Below, in pieces: positions 17,524 through 25,620 of a stretch of 49,377 bases of DNA. The notes below the pieces were generated by a model. It saw only the letters and a program-made list of their open reading frames with translations. It was not told the DNA's origin and did no database searches. Source of the stretch: Hyphococcus sp. (GTDB lineage: Bacteria; Pseudomonadota; Alphaproteobacteria; Caulobacterales; Parvularculaceae); contig JAJFGC010000256.1 of NCBI GenBank assembly GCA_021776345.1, positions 1-49,377 on the forward strand, in the 5' to 3' direction. Position 1 is the stretch's first letter. Each line of letters opens with the position of its first letter. A program made the translations under genes and the position numbers.

Positions 17524-18816
17524 TTATGCAAGCGCACTCAAGGCCTTTGCCGCCCGATTGGCGCTGCCTGAGACAGAATTGCCGAAGGTATAACGAAAAG
17601 CTTCGTCCTGACGTTTCAAATAGAGGTCCTGCGTATCGTCAATATTCTGCAAAATCGCGCCCAACTCTTCCGGGTGCGAGATAACGTTACCTAGGCGCCA
17701 ATGCGAAAAATTCGGATCATTGCGCCATTCGATATTATGGCTGTTCAGGAAGATACACGGGCGCGGGCGATGAATAAATTCATAAACCTGGCTCGATACG
17801 TCGCCCAGGTAAATATCCGCCATCCGCGTATAGGTCATATCAATACTCGCCGATGAGCCCGTATCAATATGAATATTCCGCGCATTTTTGAACCGGTTCT
17901 TGATTTCCTTGCGCCATTTGAGCGCAGCAAGATTGCCGGCAATATGAAGGCGGCGGGTATACAGCATAACATGCGGCGCAAAGATCAAATTAACATCATC
18001 GCGGTCTGCAAAGAATTCCAGAACAGCCTCGCCGTGCTCAAACCATGACGATAGGCTTGGGTCGAAATGAGGATTATAGAGCACTGTCGGTTTATTATTG
18101 CCGAAAATCGTTGACGCGCTGACAGGCGTTAGGCTCACGGTGTCAAATTTGGGATAGCCGACGACAGAGTGCCCCTTATCGGTAATAATATTCTCTTGCA
18201 GCATCCTGTCGCGAATCTTATCGCCCGGAATAAATACGTGATCGAATTTTCGGATGCTGTCGTCATAACCCACTGCGCGATCGCCTGCCCCGTGTTGCGT
18301 ATAAACAAATTTGACATCATCCAAGCCGAAGCGGGTTTTTAGAATCAGGCACGTTGTTTCCGGGGAAACGAGAACATCCATTTCCCCAAGCCGCTCGCGA
18401 TTGGCAACCAGCGTACAGATGCGCTCAAGCGGTGCTGCGCGGTTGATCATCAATTCCAGGCTGCTGGCGAGCGGCGGACATTTAATGCCTTGTATGTCGA
18501 TGCGCTCCAGGGCTTTTTTTGAAAGCAGCCCTTTCAGAACGTCTACATTTTCTTTTTTCCGGACAAACGCAAAAAGTTCGAATTCTGGGGACTGCAAGGC
18601 CAGAGCATTAAGGATCGGCGCACTGTGAGGAATATGGTGCGACTGTTCCTGAACAAACAAAAAACCGATCTTCTTTTTCGCGAGAAGCAGATTTGGCGCT
18701 TTTGTAAACTCGCGCCTGATAGACTGTTCGCCCTGCCTGATGGACTGTTCGCCCTGATGCGTCTGCAGCCTAGCGTTCGATGAACCAATAAATGACAGTT
18801 CCTGTTGTGCTTTCAT
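17524..18816 (-). CDS. CDP-glycerol glycerophosphotransferase-like protein (TagB/TagF family)
   Basis: The C-terminal 250 residues have the GT-B-like layout of poly(glycerophosphate) transferases. Visible blocks are FVYTQHGAGDR, VLYNPHFDPSLSSW, NLIFAPHVMLYTR and, most telling, MADIYLGDVSSQVYEFIHRP followed by CIFL, which corresponds to the DYSS..FD..RP block of TagB/TagF. Such enzymes transfer glycerol-phosphate (or a similar alditol phosphate) from a CDP donor. The N-terminal 40 residues are unlike the family and include a duplicated heptad GEQSIRQ from a 21-base tandem repeat. The start at 18816 is the only good ATG and has CGGGAAT upstream. In a Gram-negative this should modify a surface glycan or lipid rather than make wall teichoic acid. 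Confidence 0.72.
   Translation of the reverse strand: MKAQQELSFIGSSNARLQTHQGEQSIRQGEQSIRREFTKAPNLLLAKKKIGFLFVQEQSHHIPHSAPILNALALQSPEFELFAFVRKKENVDVLKGLLSKKALERIDIQGIKCPPLASSLELMINRAAPLERICTLVANRERLGEMDVLVSPETTCLILKTRFGLDDVKFVYTQHGAGDRAVGYDDSIRKFDHVFIPGDKIRDRMLQENIITDKGHSVVGYPKFDTVSLTPVSASTIFGNNKPTVLYNPHFDPSLSSWFEHGEAVLEFFADRDDVNLIFAPHVMLYTRRLHIAGNLAALKWRKEIKNRFKNARNIHIDTGSSASIDMTYTRMADIYLGDVSSQVYEFIHRPRPCIFLNSHNIEWRNDPNFSHWRLGNVISHPEELGAILQNIDDTQDLYLKRQDEAFRYTFGNSVSGSANRAAKALSALA
18718..18759. repeat. 21-base tandem duplication inside the N-terminus of the transferase gene
   Basis: Two adjacent 21-base units (GATAGACTGTTCGCCCTGCCT and GATGGACTGTTCGCCCTGATG) differ at a few bases. They encode the repeated heptad GEQSIRQ/GEQSIRR near residues 22-35. 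The frame is kept. Confidence 0.85.
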
Positions 18817-18986
18817 GACAAATATTCCCGCAAAATGTGGGTTCGATATATGAATAGGAAGCGAAAAATCAATCCTCGACTACTGCTCAAAAGCGGCCCT
18901 CTCCTCATCGTGAAAACGCGCGTCGTTTCCGTTACTGGTGGAAATAAATGGTGATCATCTGTGATCCAAATGGTCGGCCCTTCCGC

Positions 18987-19769
18987 CTAGCCTGCCAGAA
19001 TCGATCGAACTGTTTCGATGTCTTCGAGTTTGTCGATATCAATCGCCGCCTCGGCAAATGGCAACGACACCAGGGTAACGTCAACTCCGGTTTTCTGCAT
19101 TATCCGATTTAGGGCCCCGGCCTTTGTCAACTGGCCGGTAAGGTATCGAAACGCCGTCAGAACGCCAATCTCAACCGCCATGGCTGCAGGCTTTTTCCGT
19201 TTGCCTTCAAGCCGTTGCCAGAATTCAACCAGGGGTTTTGCCCGCGCGCCATTAAACCAAAAAAGATTAGCGCCTGAGAAAGCAAAATCGCTGAACCGGA
19301 TAAAGGTCCTCCGGGTTTCAGGATAGGCCGCCTCATAAATCTCACGCTCGACACACGCCGCCGCAACATCATGACAAGACGGATCAATTGTAGACAGAAA
19401 CGAGCGGATCATCTCGTCCGTGAGCAAGGCGTGATCGCATGTGGTGACCAGCAAAGCCTCATCATCAGGCAATGCATCGAGCGCAGCGGCGACGGTTTTT
19501 GCCGGCGAGCCTTCCGCTGCTGTAAAATCCAGCCCTTCGCCAGCGGGTAACCTCGAAAGCCGCGCCCGAACATCATCCGGCGCGGCAACTGCAATCTGTT
19601 TAATGCTTGAGACGCCCCCAAGCGCATCCAACACGCGCTCAATCATCAGCTTTCCGCCAATCTCGATAAAGGCTTTATGGCCGCCGCCATAAGGATCAAG
19701 CGGGTCGCCCTCTTTATTCCTACGCCCGGCAAGAATGAGCGCTTTGATCGGTTTGTCAGTCATGTTCAT
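18987..19769 (-). CDS. GT-A-fold nucleotidyltransferase (MobA/IspD-like)
   Basis: This 260-residue protein starts with a nucleotide-sugar-type loop (KALILAGRRN..) and then HKAFIEIGGKLMIERVLDAL, as in MobA, IspD and sugar-phosphate nucleotidyltransferases. A metal-binding Asp lies in LLVTTCDHALLT. The C-terminal VSLPFAEAAIDIDKLEDIETV resembles the end of MobA-like proteins, where D-x-D binds metal. It should join an NTP to a small phosphorylated alcohol, sugar or cofactor. Given its neighbours, a CDP-activated polyol or phospholipid headgroup donor is plausible. The start is ATG 19769, which overlaps the HIT stop as ATGA and has AGGA six bases before it. A 170-base gap with no visible gene separates it from the transferase. 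Confidence 0.75.
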   Translation of the reverse strand: MNMTDKPIKALILAGRRNKEGDPLDPYGGGHKAFIEIGGKLMIERVLDALGGVSSIKQIAVAAPDDVRARLSRLPAGEGLDFTAAEGSPAKTVAAALDALPDDEALLVTTCDHALLTDEMIRSFLSTIDPSCHDVAAACVEREIYEAAYPETRRTFIRFSDFAFSGANLFWFNGARAKPLVEFWQRLEGKRKKPAAMAVEIGVLTAFRYLTGQLTKAGALNRIMQKTGVDVTLVSLPFAEAAIDIDKLEDIETVRSILAG

Positions 19770-20248
19770 GAACTTTCCTGCCCAGCACATTGCGCGTCAT
19801 GCGGCCAGAGCGTTTTTAACTTCTGGATCATCTTAGCTGTCATCTCGGCGCCTAATGACGTCGCCTCGCTCAAAGCCGGCGCCCCCAGCCAACCTGCGTC
19901 ATCAAAGTTTACATCATCAAATTTTCGTGAGCCTTCATACCGTGGAATGATGTGAAAATGTGGTTCGGGGTCCACCATCATCAGCATCAGATAGTTTATC
20001 TTTTCGTACGCGCAAAATACCTTCAGCGCCGCTTCCAGTGACGATGTAATGGACGCCAATTCTGTAAAGGCGCTTTGCGGAAGATCGCCGAAGGCAGGCA
20101 CATTGACCTTCGCTGCGAGCACCAGAGACCCAAGTGTCACAGCTTTCCGACGCAGTAAAACTGACCACCACTCATACTCAGCGACAAGCGTCTGCGGATA
20201 ACCGAAGGTTCTCATCGTTTGTGTTATCGCGAGCTTTTTCGAGGTCAT
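19766..20248 (-). CDS. HIT-family nucleotide hydrolase/transferase
   Basis: This 160-residue protein of the histidine-triad superfamily has the core KINYLMLMMVDPEPHFHIIPRYEG. Compared with the usual H-x-H-x-H, the first His is replaced (E-P-H-F-H). The middle His that attacks phosphate and the last His remain, which I have seen as a subgroup pattern rather than a dead enzyme. HIT proteins cleave or transfer nucleoside monophosphates, for example from dinucleoside polyphosphates or nucleotidylated intermediates. Here it may recycle a side product of the nucleotidyltransferase to which it is coupled by an ATGA overlap. GAGAAG lies just before the ATG. Confidence 0.8.
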   Translation of the reverse strand: MTSKKLAITQTMRTFGYPQTLVAEYEWWSVLLRRKAVTLGSLVLAAKVNVPAFGDLPQSAFTELASITSSLEAALKVFCAYEKINYLMLMMVDPEPHFHIIPRYEGSRKFDDVNFDDAGWLGAPALSEATSLGAEMTAKMIQKLKTLWPHDAQCAGQESS

Positions 20249-20272
20249 CGTCTTCTCATGTAAGGGCTGGCT

Positions 20273-21220
20273 TTACCGCGCAGCCGATGTAGCGCGTGTG
20301 TATTGTTGTTCTGCCACCGTCTCTATCGCGCGGGTTTCCGCGTTGAGCTCTCTGATTGTCAAGGATAACTTCCAGGCGCCGCCGTCATCTCTTTTAACGG
20401 AAAACAGATTGTAGCGCGCCGGCTGATATTTTCCATGGCCGAAGGGGTGTGAAGCCGATCCGCCGCCAAAAACCGGCGCCGGCCCTTGCGGCGTGTCGAC
20501 ACTATTTTCCAACGGCACATGCGCATGGCCGTGCAAAACAAGATCCACGCCGACCTCCGACAAAACCGCCTGAAGCTCGGTTAAATCGTCGAGTGCTTTT
20601 CGCCTGCCGACAACGCCGGCATTGATCGGATGATGCAGCGCCAAAACGCGAAAGTCGCCTCGGGCGCCAGCATCTTGCAACATTGTTCGAATACGGCCGA
20701 GTTGCGCCTCACCAAGACGACCGGACGCCAGGCCCGGCGCCGTTGAGGGCGCGCTGTTGGCTACAATGAAGGAAACGCCAGGCGCCGCCGCAAATTTTTT
20801 CTCGAAAGGAAAATCGTCAAATGCATTTGCGGATCGCTCATGCTGCTCGCCCAAGCGCATACCCTGCATATAAGGTGCAAGAAGCCCCAGCGTTTCACTC
20901 CAGTCTGTTCGGACATAGGTGTCATGATTTCCCGGCGCGAAGATCGCCGGCAGATCTCCAAAATGTTCGTCAAGCCAGTCGCGCGCATCCTTGAACTCTT
21001 CGGGAAGCGCAATGTTCACCAGATCGCCTGAAATAATCGCGGCCCCGACGTCCTGCGCCATAATATCGGCGACCAGCGCATCAGCGGCCCATTGTTGATG
21101 GAGCCTCCGACGCCGCCGACTCCAGGACAGATACCCAAGCACCCTTTTGTTCAAAATTGAGGATATAGGCGGCCTCGCGCCTATGGGAAGGTGAATATCA
21201 GTGAGATGCGCAAATTGCAT
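20273..21220 (-). CDS. calcineurin-like metallophosphoesterase
   Basis: This 315-residue cytoplasmic phosphoesterase has a complete dinuclear metal site: D8-x-H10 in LTDIHLP, D66 in SGDLVN, N98-H99-D100 in GNHD, His in LALHHPINAG and the paired His in LHGHAHVP. The layout is like Icc/CpdA or LpxH-type enzymes, and the Arg-rich loop RRRRRLHQQW (35-44) could contact membrane or a phospholipid headgroup. It is the first gene of the leftward arm. The 112 bases between it and the divergent short ORF should hold both promoters. In this cluster a role removing a phosphate from a lipid or polyol intermediate is an inference. Confidence 0.85.
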   Translation of the reverse strand: MQFAHLTDIHLPIGARPPISSILNKRVLGYLSWSRRRRRLHQQWAADALVADIMAQDVGAAIISGDLVNIALPEEFKDARDWLDEHFGDLPAIFAPGNHDTYVRTDWSETLGLLAPYMQGMRLGEQHERSANAFDDFPFEKKFAAAPGVSFIVANSAPSTAPGLASGRLGEAQLGRIRTMLQDAGARGDFRVLALHHPINAGVVGRRKALDDLTELQAVLSEVGVDLVLHGHAHVPLENSVDTPQGPAPVFGGGSASHPFGHGKYQPARYNLFSVKRDDGGAWKLSLTIRELNAETRAIETVAEQQYTRATSAAR

Positions 21221-21332
21221 GTTGGTTAAGTCTATGCTTTTTCTGTAATTTCTACTGACGCCGTCACTAGCATAGTTTCAGCGACGCCATATATAGGACC
21301 GAACGAGAAAAAAGAGATCGAGTTAGCCGGGT

Positions 21333-21497
21333 ATGTCAACGGGCGAAACATCATCCATCGCCGCCATGATTATTGGCGATAGCGAGATAAGACTATTTTC
21401 CATGACAGGACGCTACAGCTGGCTGCCATTCTGGCACGGCTGGACGCGTCCGTTATCAACGTACCGCTGCAATCATGGCTTGCGGAGTAATAGATGA
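21333..21497 (+). pseudogene. short frame-disrupted ORF ahead of the lipid kinase
   Basis: From ATG 21333 the frame reads MSTGETSSIAAMIIGDSEIR then LFSMTG and carries on in poor sequence (RYSWLPFWHGW) to a TGA that overlaps the next ATG as ATGA. In the minus-one frame from about 21404 the sequence is more protein-like (LQLAAILARLDASVINVPLQ then SWLAE) and ends in TAA at 21488. Joining the two with a one-base shift gives a credible peptide of about 50 residues. It vaguely resembles the N-terminus of nucleotidyltransferase-type domains (IIGDS..LF). I cannot tell whether it is a remnant, a sequencing error, or a real 54-residue leader. It should belong to the lipid-kinase transcript. Confidence 0.4.
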
Positions 21498-22441
21498 GCG
21501 GCATCGGCCTCATCATAAACGACAAGAGCAACCGTAGCGCGAGTATCATTGGCGATCTTGTGAATGTGGCGCGTCAGTTTTCATCCGTTCGCACCGAAGT
21601 GCTTGATGGCATTCACGGCCTCGACAAGGCGCTTATCGGCATGAACAATAATAATGTTGATACGCTGATTGTTGCGGGCGGCGACGGCACTCTTCAGGCA
21701 ACGTTTACTGACATGATTAATAATAACCGCTTTGACGCGACGCCGCATTATGTTGCCCTTCCTTGCGGCATGACCAACGTCATCGCCAATGATTGCGGAT
21801 TAAAAGGCTCACCGGTTGAATCGCTCGACAAATTTCTGTGGCGGCGTCAAGAAGGAACGGTCAAGCCAATCAATCGCGCCCTTATGACCGTAAAAACAGG
21901 CGACCAAGTCCCGATCCACGGGTTTTTTCTGGGCGCCGCTGCGTTTTATTCTGCTGTTCAATTTAGTCGAAACGATATCCAGGCAAAGGGCGCGAAACGC
22001 TCTCTTGCGCTGATCACAAGTGTTCTCAGTTACATCGTAAAAGTCGCATCCGATCCCAACGGGACATTTGATCCTGTCGAGATGACGTTTCTGGGTGGCG
22101 CGCCGGAAGAATTACCTGCCGACATGTTGAGTGCTCTGTTTATGGCGACGACGCTGTCGAAACTCGGATCAGGCATATTTCCGTTTTGGGGCGAAGGCGA
22201 CGGCGCGATGACAACAACAACGGTAGAATATCCGATCAAGAAAATCTTGCGCGCGGCGCCGAGCGTCCTCAGAGGCAAGTCACGCCCATGGTTTGGCGAA
22301 GCCGGATATCATAGCTGGCGGTCGGACCAGTTGACCGTTCGTTTCGACGGCCCGTTTATTTTCGATGGTGAACTTTTCCACGCTGATCACACAAAACCAA
22401 CGATTTTTGAGACAACGCAAAAAGTGAACTTTCTCAATTAG
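21494..22441 (+). CDS. lipid kinase, diacylglycerol kinase catalytic family
   Basis: This 315-residue protein phosphorylates a lipid alcohol. The nucleotide loop is VAGGDGTLQ (G62-G63-D64-G65-T66). Other family blocks are ALPCGMTNVIAND, where many homologues have G-T-x-N, and a C-terminal FDGELF that corresponds to the D-G-E catalytic block. The family covers DgkB, YegS, sphingosine kinases and bacterial ceramide kinases such as Caulobacter CpgB, so diacylglycerol, ceramide or another lipid could be the substrate. GGAG lies eight bases upstream of the ATG, which overlaps the stop of the short ORF. The Tam41-like gene follows after 12 bases, so kinase product passing to a cytidylyltransferase is the obvious hypothesis. 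Confidence 0.85.
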   Translation: MSGIGLIINDKSNRSASIIGDLVNVARQFSSVRTEVLDGIHGLDKALIGMNNNNVDTLIVAGGDGTLQATFTDMINNNRFDATPHYVALPCGMTNVIANDCGLKGSPVESLDKFLWRRQEGTVKPINRALMTVKTGDQVPIHGFFLGAAAFYSAVQFSRNDIQAKGAKRSLALITSVLSYIVKVASDPNGTFDPVEMTFLGGAPEELPADMLSALFMATTLSKLGSGIFPFWGEGDGAMTTTTVEYPIKKILRAAPSVLRGKSRPWFGEAGYHSWRSDQLTVRFDGPFIFDGELFHADHTKPTIFETTQKVNFLN

Positions 22442-22453
22442 GAATCCCCGCCA

Positions 22454-23374
22454 TTGCATGACAGCAATGATCAAAACCGATCGGATTACATTGCACGAGT
22501 TGCAACAAAACCGTGCTCTACCGCGGTTAAGCTGCTCGCCGATGCGCTGCAGGAAAATTATCCCGGCGCGGCAATTGTCTTATATGGATCTGGAAACAGT
22601 GTCTTAAGCGCAAAAAACCCGAGCGACGTGCTCTTTGATTTTTATGTTATCGCGCCGTCCTACAAAAATGTCTATCGATCGCCAGTCTTGCAATTTTTGA
22701 ATTATGCCATCCCCCCAAATGTCTTTTATATCGAACAGAATTTTGATGGATTAAACCTGCGGGCAAAATATGCGGTGCTGTCGATCGGTCACTTTGAAAA
22801 ACTTGTCAGCGAGAAAACGTTTCACTCATATTTCTGGGCGCGCTTCGCCCAGCCTTGTATCATCGTTGCTGCACCCGAAAAAATACGCACGCGCGTGCTG
22901 GGGAGCCTCACAACAGCGGTTGATACGTTCGTAAAAAGAGCTGCGCCGCTTGTGCAAAATCATGCGCCTGTCCCGCAGGTTTGGCGCGCGGGCCTCCAAC
23001 ATTCCTACAAAGCCGAATTGCGCGCCGAACAACCAGAGCGCGTCGACGCCCTGTTGGAAAGTTACGGGGAATGGCCGGTTAGCGTGACGCTACCCAATAT
23101 GGTCAAAAGCGCCACGACGAATGCGGCTTGGAAAAGCCGCCTCGCCTGGCAAGTCAGAGCAATCCAGGGCGGATTTCTGTCGGTCATTCGCCTGCTAAAG
23201 GCGACGCTGACTTTCCAAGGCGGTGTTGACTATATGGCCTGGAAAATCAGCCGCCATGCAGGTTTTGCCCTGCCAGTAAAAGATTGGGAGCGGCGTTTTC
23301 CGATCATTGGCGCGCCTTTTCTCGCCGCTCGGTATTACACGCTAAAAAATAGACATAGTCGCCGGGCTGAATAA
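22454..23374 (+). CDS. Tam41-like phosphatidate cytidylyltransferase candidate
   Basis: This 306-residue protein is not a standard CdsA, as it has no run of membrane helices. Near residue 44 it has YGSGNSV, and DVLFDFYVI follows. These recall the nucleotidyltransferase motif YGSG..DM(I/L)DF of mitochondrial Tam41, the peripheral CDP-diacylglycerol synthase. Further along, NVFYIE..FDGLNLRAKYAVLS and a helix ending WARFAQPCIIV match the order of the Tam41 blocks G.YY, G..IKYGV and LYLAGRL.KPV. I propose that it activates the phospholipid made by the adjoining kinase with CTP. The match is by motif memory only. The C-terminal third (SRLAWQVRAIQGGFLSVIRL) could bind the membrane as an amphipathic helix. 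It is the last gene of the rightward arm. Confidence 0.62.
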   Translation: MHDSNDQNRSDYIARVATKPCSTAVKLLADALQENYPGAAIVLYGSGNSVLSAKNPSDVLFDFYVIAPSYKNVYRSPVLQFLNYAIPPNVFYIEQNFDGLNLRAKYAVLSIGHFEKLVSEKTFHSYFWARFAQPCIIVAAPEKIRTRVLGSLTTAVDTFVKRAAPLVQNHAPVPQVWRAGLQHSYKAELRAEQPERVDALLESYGEWPVSVTLPNMVKSATTNAAWKSRLAWQVRAIQGGFLSVIRLLKATLTFQGGVDYMAWKISRHAGFALPVKDWERRFPIIGAPFLAARYYTLKNRHSRRAE

Positions 23375-23405
23375 ATACAGCACTTACCCAATCTACTTTT
23401 TGAGA

Positions 23406-24380
23406 TCACGCTGCAGATAGAAGCGCAAGACGCACAAGTTCGGCTTGACGAGAAACGCCGGTTTTTTGAAAGACATGTTTTAAGTACGTTCGCGCCGTGC
23501 TGACCGATACGCCTGCAATAACGGCTGCCTCGTCCACGCTGCCGCCGACAACAAGCCCATGGACAATACGGCCTTCGCTTGGCGTCAAATTCAGCGCAGT
23601 TGTAATGCCCGCAGCCGTCGCAATGTCGGTGCGCGCCGTATCGGACAACAGCAGGCTAAAATGCGCTTCCTGGTCGCTTGTTGCTTCAAAATAAACAACA
23701 GAAACAACAACCGGGTTTTGGTCTTCCTCACGCGAGAACCGAAACACACTTTTTAGGGAACCATCCTGATCGGCCGTAGCAAGATCAGTTAATAAAGTCT
23801 GAAATTTTTTCGTTTCGCCAGGACTAGTGGACTGAAGCTCTCTTTCACAGCCAAGAGCAAAAGCGCCGCTGTCTTGCAACAATGTCTCCGCCGGGCCGTT
23901 AGCGTATATGATTTTGCCTTCCAGGCAAACAGTCACGATGGCAGTATTCATCCGTTCAATCGCATCAAGCGTTGAACTGGCGATTAGCCGCATTTTTCGA
24001 AGATTCATTTCACGAATGGCCTCAGAGACGCCAAATTCGATTTCCGATATGACAGCCGGTTTTGTAAAAAAGCGAAAAACGCGTGTTTCGTTCATCGCCG
24101 TTAGCGCCGACTGCAAATCCGCTTCACCGGAAAGCAGCATGTAAAACGTCTCCGGCGCAAACTCCTGCATCTCGCTGATGACTTTAATGCCCGTCGTTGC
24201 GCCCATGCGCAGATCAGAAATCACTAGCTCAGCCGGTTCACTACGGTGTGCTTCAATTGCCTGTTTTGGAGAACCGTAAAACTCTCCCTGTAACGAAATG
24301 TCAATCTTGCTTAAGACTGCTTTAATTTGGTCGAGTGCTAAAGGATCGTCGTCAACACATATAATCCTGATAGGTTTCAC
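23406..24380 (-). CDS. response regulator with REC, middle PAS-like and LuxR-type HTH domains
   Basis: In this 324-residue regulator, residues 1-120 form a receiver domain with acidic pocket D10-D12, phospho-acceptor D56 (LVISDLRM), S84 and K107 (FFTKPA), all intact. Residues 125-250 look like a PAS-type sensor (AIERMNTAIVTVCLEGKIIYAN). Residues 258-320 hold a LuxR/FixJ-type helix-turn-helix (LNLTPSEGRIVHGLVVGGSV, VSVSTARTYLKHVFQKTG). Translation starts at GTG 24380 with GAGG about nine bases upstream. It is divergent from the REC-histidine kinase gene with a 100-base gap and probably receives phosphate from it. A PAS domain between REC and HTH is less common than the plain NarL layout. Confidence 0.87.
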   Translation of the reverse strand: MKPIRIICVDDDPLALDQIKAVLSKIDISLQGEFYGSPKQAIEAHRSEPAELVISDLRMGATTGIKVISEMQEFAPETFYMLLSGEADLQSALTAMNETRVFRFFTKPAVISEIEFGVSEAIREMNLRKMRLIASSTLDAIERMNTAIVTVCLEGKIIYANGPAETLLQDSGAFALGCERELQSTSPGETKKFQTLLTDLATADQDGSLKSVFRFSREEDQNPVVVSVVYFEATSDQEAHFSLLLSDTARTDIATAAGITTALNLTPSEGRIVHGLVVGGSVDEAAVIAGVSVSTARTYLKHVFQKTGVSRQAELVRLALLSAA

Positions 24381-24480
24381 CGTCAGCGCCTCATTCCACT
24401 ACTGCGATTGAGCGGTTCTTCTTAAATAATAAATAACCGTAAAGCTGTAAAAATTTTCATAATAATACACAGGGTAAACT

Positions 24481-25620
24481 ATGCCGCATCCAGATAAAAT
24501 TCGCGTTCTTGTTCTTGAAGACGATGATCTTGATTTCAAGGTGCTCGTTCGACATCTCGATTCACTACGTGATCCCCAATACATCTTGCTGCGCGCCAAA
24601 GATGTAGAGGAGGCGCGCGTGGTTATTGCGGATAATGAAATTGATGCTGCGCTCATAGATTATCGCTTGCCATCAGGCGCATCAGGTCTTGATTTTGTCA
24701 AAGAGCTTGGCGGGCGAGAGGCTCCGTTCCCACTGATTATGCTAACTGGTATGGATTCCGGGGATCTCGACAAGCAAGCGATCTTGAGCGGCGCCTATGA
24801 TTATATAAACAAGCTTTCATTATCACGGGAACTTGTCGATCGCTCTATTCGATTTTCTATTAAAAGCCATAAACATGAACATGACTTGCGAAAAACCAGC
24901 GTCAAGTTTGAAGAGCAAGCGACAATCAATCGAAATATCCTCTCGGTCGTTAGCCACGAAATGAAGTCTCCGATCAGTTCCCTGATTGGCTATTGCGATT
25001 TTTTGATAGAAGAGTGCGAGTCCTTAAATGCGCGTGATGCAGCAAAAAAAATGAAATCAGCCTCAATTCATCTCGAAGATTTTCTACGCAACCTGTCTGA
25101 ATTTGTAAGACTAGACAGCGGCGCTGCGGAAATCAGTAAAGATGAATTCAACGCGCATTCAATGGTTGTGGAAACGATTGAGTTTTTTCAGCCTTATGCA
25201 AAACACAAGGGCATCAGCATCGATACACAATTAGATGGCGCAACGGACAATACTTTTATTGGCGACCGGTTGCGTATCCGCCAAGTATTGATCAACCTGA
25301 TTAAGAATGCCGTCAATTACTCCGATCAAGGTACAATTATTGTGACGGCGTCCTTGGATGAGCAATCTTTGAGCATCCGCGTGAAAGACGAAGGGGTGGG
25401 TATTCCCGAAGAAAAAGTCACCGCTATCCTTGATGACTGCCTAACCAGGCAAAAGCCTGGCACAGGGCTTGAAGGCGGACTGGGGCTTGGGCTCTCTATT
25501 TCACGGCGACTTTTGCGCCTGATGCGAGGCACGTTTATACTAGAAAGCGCCTCGGGTTTCGGCACGACCGCCGGGTTTGACGTCCCGCTCGAATTAAAGG
25601 GAAAAGCGCAAGCGGCCTAA
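24481..25620 (+). CDS. soluble histidine kinase with N-terminal receiver domain
   Basis: This 379-residue cytoplasmic protein has an inverted domain order: a receiver first (LEDDD at 12-16, D60 in ALIDYRLPSG, K111) and then a histidine kinase. The H-box is ILSVVSHEMKSPISSLIGY with H159. The ATPase part has the N-box NLIKNAVNYS, G1 DEGVGIPEE and G2 GGLGLGLSISRRLL, so it should be active. It has no membrane segment. This REC-HK order is typical of relay kinases that are controlled by phosphorylation of their own receiver. Its stop is directly adjacent (25620/25621) to the stop of the convergent kinase-like gene. The ATG is preceded by AGGGT. Confidence 0.9.
   Translation: MPHPDKIRVLVLEDDDLDFKVLVRHLDSLRDPQYILLRAKDVEEARVVIADNEIDAALIDYRLPSGASGLDFVKELGGREAPFPLIMLTGMDSGDLDKQAILSGAYDYINKLSLSRELVDRSIRFSIKSHKHEHDLRKTSVKFEEQATINRNILSVVSHEMKSPISSLIGYCDFLIEECESLNARDAAKKMKSASIHLEDFLRNLSEFVRLDSGAAEISKDEFNAHSMVVETIEFFQPYAKHKGISIDTQLDGATDNTFIGDRLRIRQVLINLIKNAVNYSDQGTIIVTASLDEQSLSIRVKDEGVGIPEEKVTAILDDCLTRQKPGTGLEGGLGLGLSISRRLLRLMRGTFILESASGFGTTAGFDVPLELKGKAQAA

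Noticed and set aside
19766-20248. HIT protein as an inactive relic because one triad His is missing
   Set aside because: The catalytic middle His and last His are present, the H-F-H pattern occurs in a HIT subgroup, and the gene is intact and translationally coupled.
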